A DNA stretch of 5,413 bases from an uncultured Beijerinckiaceae bacterium (lineage in GTDB: Bacteria; Pseudomonadota; Alphaproteobacteria; Rhizobiales; Beijerinckiaceae): NCBI GenBank assembly GCA_937873345.1, contig CALMRL010000396.1, forward strand, positions 1 to 5,413, read 5' to 3'. This document shows, in pieces, positions 1 to 5,359 of this stretch. The position numbers and the translations under genes are program-made. How positions within the stretch are numbered: position 1 is the first letter of the stretch; each line of letters starts with the position of its first letter. The notes below the pieces were generated by a model. The model was not told the origin of the DNA, made no database searches, and worked only from the letters and a program-made list of their open reading frames with translations.

Positions 1-1210
1 CGATCGAGGCGTTCAGCGCCAGAAGGTGCGAACGCTCCGAAATGTCGTTGACGGTGGAGATGATCTCGCCGATCGCGCGGGTCTTGTCGGCGAGCTCGAC
101 GATGTTGGAAGAGACCGTCTCGGTCTGCTCGCGGATCAGGTCCATCGCCTTGACGGTGCCGCTGATCGCGGCGGTGCCGGCGCTGGTCGTCTGCGCGGTC
201 GCCTGCGCCGCGGCGATCACCTCCTGGGCGCGGCGGCTGATCTGCTTGCCGGAGTGCGTGATCTCGTCGACCGTCGCGGCGGTCTCCTGGATCGCGGCGA
301 GCTGCTCCTCGACGCCGGCGGCCTGCTGCTGCGTCGAGGCCCGGATCTCGTTGGCGGCGCTGTCGAGATCGGCCGTCGCCTCGCGGCTCTGGCGCGCGAT
401 GTCGCGCAGGCCCCCCACCATCTGGTTCAGGTGGCCACCGAGCCGCCCGATCTCGTCCCGCCCGGCGACGGCCTCGACCGTGAGTTCGCCGCCGCCGACC
501 CGCTCCGCGAAGCGCTCGAAGTCGTCGAGGCGCTTGGTGATCGCGCGTCGCGTCACGATCGTCACGCCGATGCCGACGGCAATGGCCAGGACGAGCAGCC
601 CGAGGACCGAGGTGAGGCTGCTGTCGTAGACGCGGCCGCCCTCCCTGAGGCCGGCGGCATCGACGAGCCGCAGCGTCTCGCGCATCATGGCGACGCCGTC
701 GGTCACCCGCTTGCGATCGGCGATCACCACCGGTTCCTGCGCGATCATGCCGGCGCGCTCGCCAGCCTGGATCGCGTGGAACTGCGTTTCGACGTTCGCG
801 CGGAGCTGGTTGAGGTCGGTCGCGGCCTGCTCGAGCTGCCCGGCCATCTTCCGCCACAGCGGCGTGCGCTCCGCCGCGATCTGAACGGCGATGTATCCCT
901 GGACCTCGCTCTGCAGCACCGAGATGCCGTGCTGCGCAGCCGCAACCGTCCTGTTCCATTCTTCCAGGGTCGAGGCGTCCGCGGTGCCTTGCAGCACGAT
1001 CTGCCGCACGGCGGCCGTACGCAGCTCGACCATGCGGGCCAGGAGCGATTGGATTTGGTCGAGCTCGTCGAGCGAGCCCATGTCGCGCTTGACGACCGCG
1101 TCGAGCGTGTCGCGGACGCGGCCGACCTGACTGACGGCATAGCCGCCGAGCAGAACCATCAGGACACCGATCGCGGCAAACCCGAGGATGATCCGTCTGG
1201 AGATCGTCAC
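1..1210 (-). CDS. Methyl-accepting chemotaxis protein, C-terminal end outside window
   Basis: Transmembrane chemoreceptor that would pass a periplasmic signal to a CheA-CheW complex. Read on the minus strand from a GTG at 1210, 403 codons are present. Residues 7-27 form a hydrophobic first membrane segment. About 28-199 are a helical periplasmic region resembling the four-helix-bundle MCP sensor. About 200-220 are the second membrane segment. About 221-272 are a HAMP domain containing GRDEIGRLGGHLNQM. From about 280 the heptad-rich signalling helix begins, with Gln/Glu-rich candidate methylation positions near 294-310 (STQQQAAGVEEQLAAIQE). The window stops inside the hairpin tip at SERSHLLALNASI, so the returning helix is missing. 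The GTG start is chosen because an in-frame TGA lies four codons upstream and the next ATG would cut the first membrane segment. The GTG overlaps the stop of the preceding CheW gene as GTGA. Oddity: the HAMP entry reads AITKRLDDF, without the usual proline. Confidence 0.95.
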   Translation of the reverse strand, partial: MTISRRIILGFAAIGVLMVLLGGYAVSQVGRVRDTLDAVVKRDMGSLDELDQIQSLLARMVELRTAAVRQIVLQGTADASTLEEWNRTVAAAQHGISVLQSEVQGYIAVQIAAERTPLWRKMAGQLEQAATDLNQLRANVETQFHAIQAGERAGMIAQEPVVIADRKRVTDGVAMMRETLRLVDAAGLREGGRVYDSSLTSVLGLLVLAIAVGIGVTIVTRRAITKRLDDFERFAERVGGGELTVEAVAGRDEIGRLGGHLNQMVGGLRDIARQSREATADLDSAANEIRASTQQQAAGVEEQLAAIQETAATVDEITHSGKQISRRAQEVIAAAQATAQTTSAGTAAISGTVKAMDLIREQTETVSSNIVELADKTRAIGEIISTVNDISERSHLLALNASI

Positions 1211-1740
1211 GCCGGTTCAGTCCTTCCCTTGTGTCCAAGCACCGCGACGAGGCGCTCGACCGCGATCAGTTCGACCCGCGCGCCATCGGCGGAGAACCGC
1301 GTCTGAGTCAAGCCTCCATCGGAGGCGATGTCGGCGACCTCGCTCGCCTCGACCGCTTCGTCGATCTGCAGCGCGAGGCGCGGCACGGCTCCGCGCAGCA
1401 GCAGGACGTGCACGTTCTTCGGGCGCGGGACGCCGAGGGCGGACGACGGATCAATCAGGTTGTAGACGAGGCCGCGCCTCACGATCAGGCCCGCCAAGCT
1501 GTCGGGGGCGGTGGGCACCCGCACCGGTGTCGTCGCCGGCATCACCTCGGCGACCGCGGCCATGGGAACGGCGAAGCGCTCGTCGCCGATCAGGCAGACG
1601 ATGACGGCAAGTCCGGCCTCGCGGGGGACCAGCCGCTCGCGCGCGAGCCTGACGCGCCGCGCGAGGATGAGGCGAACCTCTTCCTCGCCGAGCCTCTCCG
1701 CGTCGATCGGCACGTCGCCTTCGGACAAGGTCGGGCTCAT
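1207..1740 (-). CDS. cheW: CheW-like coupling protein (second CheW of the cluster)
   Basis: A 177-residue cytoplasmic adaptor expected to link the neighbouring MCP to a CheA-type kinase. Residues about 44-170 fit the CheW fold. LAVIVCLIGDERFAVPMAAVAEVM (46-67) matches the first strands of the family. AGLIVRRGLVYNLIDPSSAL (83-102) corresponds to the family's G-x-x-N-x-RG-x-x-x-P-x-x-D segment. LALQIDEAVEASEV (122-135) is the equivalent of the conserved 'VDxV' strand. VELIAVERLVAVL (156-168) is the last strand. The first ~43 residues are a charged extension (RLILARRVRLARERLV) of a kind seen before the CheW domain in some cluster-encoded CheW proteins. Its function is unknown. Its ATG overlaps the CheR stop codon as ATGA and its TGA overlaps the MCP GTG, so translation is probably coupled on both sides. 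It differs strongly from the other CheW of the block. Confidence 0.93.
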   Translation of the reverse strand: MSPTLSEGDVPIDAERLGEEEVRLILARRVRLARERLVPREAGLAVIVCLIGDERFAVPMAAVAEVMPATTPVRVPTAPDSLAGLIVRRGLVYNLIDPSSALGVPRPKNVHVLLLRGAVPRLALQIDEAVEASEVADIASDGGLTQTRFSADGARVELIAVERLVAVLGHKGRTEPA

Positions 1741-3155
1741 GCCGCGTCGATCGCGTTTAGGCGGGCTCGGATGGCCTCGCGCAGGTCGGCCGCGAGGCGG
1801 CCGTCACCCTCGACGACGGGATCGTCCGGCGGCGCGGCAGCGAGTGCGTTCGTCGCGTTGACCAGCGCATGCCGCGCGGCGCCCGTCCGACCCGCGTTCA
1901 TAAGCATCTGTGCGAGGAGGTAGTGCGCCATGACGAAGGCGCCGTCGAGATAGAGCGCGCTGCGCAGCGCGCGCTCGGCGACGTCGCGGTCGCCGTGGCT
2001 GAGAGCGCAGACCGCATCGAGAAAGAAGAGCCGGGCGCTGTCATGGCCGCCGTCGCGCAACCGCGAGATCGCGGTTGCGGCCGCGGTGATCTCGCCGGCA
2101 TCGAGCAGGCGGCGGACCTCGTCGATGTCCTGTGCATCGGTGTCCTGCTTGGCGGTGAACGTCGTCACCGGCTGCTCGGCCGTCGAGGACGCCGGCGGTA
2201 CGGGCCTCGCTGCGACGGGAGCCGGGCGACGCACCGTCTGCTCCGGCGGGAGACCGGCCGGGAGCGGCGCCGCGGACACCGGAGCAGTATCGCGGCGGCG
2301 GTAGGCGACCACACCCCCCGCCTCGACACCGCTGAGGCTCGTTCCCATCGCGAGTCCGGCTTCGGCATGGCCGAGCATCAGCCAGCCGTCGGGCGCCAGC
2401 CGGTCGCCGATCGCCTCGACGAGCCGAGTCGCCCGGTCGGGATGAAAGTAGATCAGCATGTTGCGGCACAGGATCAGGTCGTAGTCGCTGAGTTGCAGCG
2501 GCACCGCCGAGCCATCGAGATCGAGGATGTTCAGCCGTTCGAAGCGCACCATGCCGCTGTAGGCAAGCCGCAGCCGCCAGCGGCCGTGTTGGCTGACGAA
2601 CAGCCGCTCGCGTTCGGCCATCGGCATCGAACGCAGCGACCAGCCGCCGTAGCTGGCCTCGCGCGCGGTGGCGAGAGCGCGCTCGTCGATATCCGTGCCG
2701 AGGATCGAGACCTGCCACTCCGCCAGGGCCGGGCCGAGCAGGTCGCTTAGCACCACCGCGAGCGAGTAGGGTTCGGCGCCCGTCGAACAACCGGCGCTCC
2801 AGATCCGCAGCCGCTTCCGTGCACCCCGTGCCTCGATGAGCCCCGGCAGGATGGTGGAGCGCAGCGCCGCGAACTGTTCGGCGAAGCGGAAGAAAAAGGT
2901 CTCCTTGATGGTCAGCTCGCTTTCGAGCTGTCGCCATTCGCGATCAGCCAGCATGGGGTCGCCGAGACGCTGCAGGTAGTTTTCGGCCGCACCAATCCCG
3001 CTCGCCGCCATCCGTTGCGCGATCCGGTCGCCGAGCTGCTCGTCCTTGTCGGCGTAGTAGTGATGCCCGGTCCGCTCGACGATGAGTGTTTTCAGCGCCG
3101 CGAAGCACGGGTCGGCGAGCAGCGCGTCGATCCCGCGCGAACGGTCCGGGCTCAT
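1737..3155 (-). CDS. cheR: CheR-type protein-glutamate methyltransferase with C-terminal TPR-like domain
   Basis: Expected to transfer methyl groups from S-adenosylmethionine to glutamates of the MCP signalling helices for adaptation. The protein is 472 residues. About 10-75 form the N-terminal CheR helical domain. LTIKETFFFR (81-90) is the family's T-x-x-x-T-x-FFR signature. LRIWSAGCSTGAEPYSLA (116-133) is the SAM-binding loop, and TDID (154-157) carries the acidic residue expected to contact SAM. DLILCRNMLIYFHPDRA (226-242) is the conserved NxxxYF motif. A Pro/Ala-rich linker spans about 290-330. From about 343 to 437 come helical pairs (EVRRLLDAGEITAAATAI, AERALRSALYLDGAFVMAHYLLAQM) that look like TPR repeats, as in WspC-type CheR proteins, where they may mediate protein contacts. 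The start is the ATG overlapping the upstream CheW stop as ATGA, and homology begins right there. The open frame extends further upstream, but that stretch is a shadow of cheW. Confidence 0.96.
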   Translation of the reverse strand: MSPDRSRGIDALLADPCFAALKTLIVERTGHHYYADKDEQLGDRIAQRMAASGIGAAENYLQRLGDPMLADREWRQLESELTIKETFFFRFAEQFAALRSTILPGLIEARGARKRLRIWSAGCSTGAEPYSLAVVLSDLLGPALAEWQVSILGTDIDERALATAREASYGGWSLRSMPMAERERLFVSQHGRWRLRLAYSGMVRFERLNILDLDGSAVPLQLSDYDLILCRNMLIYFHPDRATRLVEAIGDRLAPDGWLMLGHAEAGLAMGTSLSGVEAGGVVAYRRRDTAPVSAAPLPAGLPPEQTVRRPAPVAARPVPPASSTAEQPVTTFTAKQDTDAQDIDEVRRLLDAGEITAAATAISRLRDGGHDSARLFFLDAVCALSHGDRDVAERALRSALYLDGAFVMAHYLLAQMLMNAGRTGAARHALVNATNALAAAPPDDPVVEGDGRLAADLREAIRARLNAIDAA

Positions 3156-3655
3156 GCGTCCACCGCCCATTCGGTCCGGCGACGCCGAGCCTCGGCGGCG
3201 AAAGCGGCGAGCGCCTCGCCCTCGGCGGCATCGAGCAGCCGCGCCGGATCGATCACCCATCCGACAGCGCCCCCATGCGTGAAAAGCGCGGTCGCACAGC
3301 CGTTGAGCGTATCGCCGGCCGCGAGCGGCTCCAACGCGGAGGGGATCACGAACCCCTCGGCGCGATCGACCAGCAAGCCGGCCTGATGGCAGCCGACCTT
3401 TCCGACCCGGACGATGTGGGCATAAAGCGCCGGCGTCGCCTCCGCGCCGAGGCCGAGGAGGGCTCGAGCCGACAACACGGGGAGGATGCCGCCGGCCTCG
3501 GCGAAACCACAGAGAGACGCCGGCGCGGTGGGCGGTCGCCACAGCGGCAGCATCGGCAGGATCTGCAAAACCTCTGCGGCAGCGACGGCGATCAATCGGC
3601 CGGCGACCGTTGCCGCCAGCAGCTGTGCTCCGTGATTCGGATGTGCGCCGTTCAT
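3152..3655 (-). CDS. cheW: CheW-like coupling protein (first gene of the cluster)
   Basis: A small CheW-domain adaptor of 167 residues from the ATG at 3655, transcriptionally first in the block. Recognisable parts are the opening strands QLLAATVAGRLIAVAAAEVLQIL (11-33), a central ILPVLSARALLGL (57-69), the characteristic hinge AGLLVDRAEGFVIPS (92-106), and a closing VGWVIDPARLLDAAE (131-145). The central strand that normally reads G-x-x-N-x-RG is degenerate (CGFAEAGGILPV), so it is a divergent CheW. Its stop overlaps the CheR start as ATGA. The start is uncertain. An ATG at 3739 would add 28 residues and is preceded by a good GGGAGG ribosome site nine bases away. However, the added stretch has only about half G/C in third positions, against a much stronger bias in the genes, and does not resemble CheW sequence. 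The ATG at 3655 lacks an obvious ribosome site but sits just before the domain. Confidence 0.88.
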   Translation of the reverse strand: MNGAHPNHGAQLLAATVAGRLIAVAAAEVLQILPMLPLWRPPTAPASLCGFAEAGGILPVLSARALLGLGAEATPALYAHIVRVGKVGCHQAGLLVDRAEGFVIPSALEPLAAGDTLNGCATALFTHGGAVGWVIDPARLLDAAEGEALAAFAAEARRRRTEWAVDA

Positions 3656-3748
3656 GGGTAGGGGATAAGCTGCAAACTTCTCGCTTGCTAATCCTCTCGA
3701 TCGGCCCGGTTCAAAGCCAGCCGATCCCCGGCGCGGCATACGAGCGTT

Positions 3749-3754
3749 CCTCCC
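3749..3754 (-). promoter_or_regulatory. Strong Shine-Dalgarno-like site ahead of the che block
   Basis: On the minus strand GGGAGG lies nine bases before an ATG at 3739, in frame with the first cheW-like gene. It sits in a purine-rich run that also includes AGGAGGG a few bases further upstream. It is the best ribosome-site match in the spacer and is the main argument for the longer protein start. No convincing -35/-10 pair could be assigned around it. Confidence 0.4.
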
Positions 3755-3854
3755 GTCTCCCTCCTGCTTCGCGGCAGGGGCGCCGGCGCTGGCCGGACCC
3801 GATCAGCGCGATGCGGCGCCGGGCAGGCAGCGTCGTCTTGGATCGCACAAACAT

Positions 3855-3877
3855 CATAGGATGCGACGTCATAGGAT
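3855..3877. repeat. Pair of 8-base direct repeats, CATAGGAT, 15 bases apart
   Basis: CATAGGAT occurs at 3855-3862 and again at 3870-3877, a period of 15 bases, with the palindrome GACGTC at 3865-3870 overlapping the second copy. It lies about 115 bases upstream of the first possible cheW start, in a locally AT-richer stretch. A tandem regulator-binding site is possible, but the repeat is short and may be chance. Confidence 0.35.
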
Positions 3878-4154
3878 CAGAACACGTCTGCCATGCCCCC
3901 GTCCGCCATCCCATACGGGCTCACGAGCGGGCGCAGGATTCCAGGACAGGCCACAGCAGTGCCGACAGCCAGGATTGGTCGATGAAACCTGCGATGCTTC
4001 GAGCCCGCACCGGGGTGGCGTGGCTGCATGCCGGGGCATTTCAGGGCGAGGGGTCGATCCATGAGCCAGCCCCGCTCATTTCGGGCCTGGACGCTATAAA
4101 CCGTCGCCAGCGTGCCGCGGGCCCGAAGCTTACTCTTCGATCGCGAGCTTCAGC

Positions 4155-4406
4155 ATGAGCGAGACCGGCGGCCATGATCAGCCCGGCGCAGGATTGGCAA
4201 TCCTCGACGACCCGCGCACCAACAAGGGCACGGCCTTCACGGCCGAGGAGCGCGGGCGCCTGGGGTTGGAGGGTTTGCTGCCGCACGCGGTGGAGATCTT
4301 GGACCGGCAGGCGGAGCGCGTCCTCGGGTATCTTGATCAGAAGCCTTGCGAACTCGAGCGCTACATCTTCCCGGCGATCGGACTTGCCACCTACGCCGCC
4401 CGCCCG
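4155..4406 (+). pseudogene. NAD-type malic enzyme (MaeA/SfcA-like) remnant with large internal deletion
   Basis: An intact enzyme of this family (roughly 540-600 residues) oxidatively decarboxylates malate to pyruvate. Codons 1-72 match its N-terminus: ILDDPRTNKGTAF (16-28), then a stretch like 'EERxxLGLxGLLP' (31-43), then ERYIF (68-72). In intact proteins that point continues with a leucine and the conserved 'LQDxNETLFYRLL' segment. Here it continues in frame as PAIGLATYAARP (73-84). With the preceding YIF, this matches the C-terminal 'NNxYIFPxIGLG' segment just before the final helices. All substrate-binding, metal-binding and most NAD-binding sequence between them is absent, and the end is cut by an IS630 fragment at about 4407. 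The frame stays open to 4541 only by running through insertion-sequence DNA in the wrong frame. The protein cannot be a working malic enzyme. The start ATG is placed by homology and its ribosome site is weak. Confidence 0.8.
4362..4370 (+). other. Deletion scar: shared Tyr-Ile-Phe codons joining N- and C-terminal malic enzyme parts
   Basis: The nine bases TACATCTTC encode YIF, which intact family members carry, or nearly carry, at two places: after the N-terminal 'LER' and within 'NNxYIFP' near the C-terminus. The remnant switches from one context to the other exactly here and without a frame change. That is what recombination or slippage between two short identical sequences would leave. The seen part is the join; the mechanism is inference. 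Confidence 0.6.
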
Positions 4407-4407
4407 C

Positions 4408-4488
4408 TGCTGCGAGGCCTGGAACAGGCTCATCGACCAGCCCTGGAAAATCATGTCCATCGGCCTACGCGACTGAGCGCATGGATGA
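4408..4488 (+). pseudogene. IS630-family transposase, C-terminal fragment
   Basis: Read in the frame starting at 4408, the codons give CCEAWNRLIDQPWKIMSIGLRD, then TGA, then AHG and TGA. This matches the extreme C-terminus of alphaproteobacterial IS630-type DDE transposases, which typically end with '(H)CCEAWNxLxxQPWRIMSIGLRDWAH'. The family tryptophan codon (TGG) at 4474-4476 is TGA here, so even this tail carries a nonsense change. Everything upstream, including the catalytic DDE triad, is missing; the fragment starts directly against the malic enzyme remnant at about 4407. Its frame differs from the malic enzyme frame. It is too short to encode anything useful and marks a former insertion. 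Confidence 0.78.
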
Positions 4489-4507
4489 GGATCAGCGCAC
4501 GTTGGTA

Positions 4508-5359
4508 TCAGGCTGCCATGCCGGGTGCCGGTGCCCGGTAGACCTCGCTGCGGCTCATGATGGCCCAGATCGCCCGGGCCGTGCGGTTGGCCATCGCCAC
4601 CGTGGCGAGCCGCAACGGCTTGCGGGCGAGCAGGACGTTGAGGCGCGGGTCGGCGGAGCCGGGATGGTGCTTGTTGCGCCGGATGAGCGACGTCATGCCG
4701 GTGGCCAGCAGGCGCCGCAAAGACTGGTCGCCCATCTTCGAAATGCTGCCGCGCCGCTCTTTGCCGCCGCTGGCCTTGTTCAGCGGCGTCAAACTCAGCC
4801 ACGCCGCGAACGGCCGCCCGGAGCGGAACTGGCTGGGGTCCGTGACGGTGGCCGCCATCGCCGTGGCCCCAAGCAGGCCAACGCCGGGCACGGTGGCGAT
4901 GCGCCGGGCGAGTTCGCTAGCCCGGTACCAGGCCAGGAGCTCGCGCTCCAGCTGCCGGATCCGGTCCTGAACGGCGATGGCCTGCTCGGCCAACGCGCCG
5001 ACCACCTTGGCGACCAAGGCTGGCAGCTCGGGCGCGTCATCGGCCGCCGCACGTCGTGCGAACGCCAGGGCGTGCGTGATGCCCTTCGGCACGGCAATGC
5101 CGAGTTCGGCAGGCAGACTGCGGACCATGTTGACCGACTGCGTGCGCCGCCGCACGAGGAGGTCGCGGGTGCGATGCAGCGCCAGGGCGGCTTGCTGCTC
5201 GACCGATTTCACCGGCACGAAGCGCATGGCCGGCCGGGTCACCGCCTCGCAGATCGCCTCCGCGTCGGCGGCGTCGGTCTTGCCCCGTTTCACGTACGGC
5301 TTGACGTAGGCCGGCGGCATCAGCCGGACCTCGTGGCCGAGGCCGGCCAGCTCGCGCGC
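4508..5359 (-). pseudogene. IS110/IS1111-family transposase, N-terminally truncated
   Basis: Intact enzymes of this family are about 320-350 residues, with an N-terminal RuvC-like DEDD nuclease and a C-terminal domain carrying a catalytic serine. Here coding similarity begins at 5359 (ARELAGLGHEVRL), just after an in-frame TAG at 5360-5362 where family members have tryptophan. The first internal ATG is at 5320 and would give 270 residues. Counted from that ATG, the motif KRGKTDAADAEAICEA (11-26) keeps the last two acidic residues of DEDD. IATVPGVGLLGATAMAA (141-157), FRSGRPFAAWLSLTP (165-179) and the SGGKERRGSIS segment (184-194) represent the C-terminal domain with its conserved serine. The first Asp and the Glu of the DEDD set are missing, so catalysis is unlikely. 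The C-terminus (YRAPAPGMAA, stop at 4508) looks native. The large plus-strand frame over the same bases is its shadow. Confidence 0.85.

Larger units (their letters stand above)
3740..4154. other. Intergenic spacer between the che block and the malic enzyme remnant
   Basis: About 415 bases between two divergent units. Several short open frames cross it on both strands, but none gives a recognisable protein and all look like chance frames of GC-rich DNA. It should contain the promoter of the minus-strand che block and the old promoter of the plus-strand malic enzyme gene. A TATAAA at 4095-4100 is a possible -10 for the latter, but no good -35 stands at the right distance. No tRNA, rRNA or riboswitch fold was recognised. 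A direct repeat at 3855-3877 is listed separately. Confidence 0.6.
4407..5359. mobile_element. Composite insertion-sequence wreckage: IS630 tail plus truncated IS110-type element
   Basis: Two unrelated insertion-sequence pieces lie back to back. The IS630 3' tail (plus strand) runs from about 4407 to roughly 4500. It is followed almost at once by the 3' end of a minus-strand IS110/IS1111-type transposase gene (stop at 4508-4510), whose recognisable coding sequence ends at 5359. The exact boundary between them lies within about 4489-4510 and cannot be fixed by eye. I saw no intact terminal inverted repeats or target duplication around the composite. Neither element appears able to move on its own. 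Confidence 0.7.

Noticed and set aside
26..1306. Long plus-strand open frame of 426 codons
   Set aside because: It lies antisense to the well-supported MCP, is Arg/Asp/Leu-rich without any recognisable domain, and is the expected shadow frame of GC-rich coding DNA.
2041..2937. Second minus-strand frame of 298 codons within cheR
   Set aside because: Frame-shifted shadow of CheR, which shows all family motifs in its own frame.
3877..4062. Possible small minus-strand protein of 61 residues in the spacer
   Set aside because: No recognisable similarity, no convincing ribosome site, and comparable chance frames exist on the other strand.
3740..4154. tRNA, riboswitch or CRISPR in the spacer
   Set aside because: No cloverleaf, no aptamer-like conserved blocks and no regularly spaced repeats beyond the single 8-base pair.
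4155..4541. A functional 128-residue fusion protein from the malic enzyme remnant
   Set aside because: The C-terminal third is insertion-sequence DNA read in a wrong frame, and the catalytic and most cofactor-binding parts of the enzyme are absent; a chance open frame is more likely.
4041..4802. Minus-strand open frame of 253 codons
   Set aside because: It crosses the malic enzyme, IS630 and IS110 pieces in wrong frames and is an artefact of the junctions.
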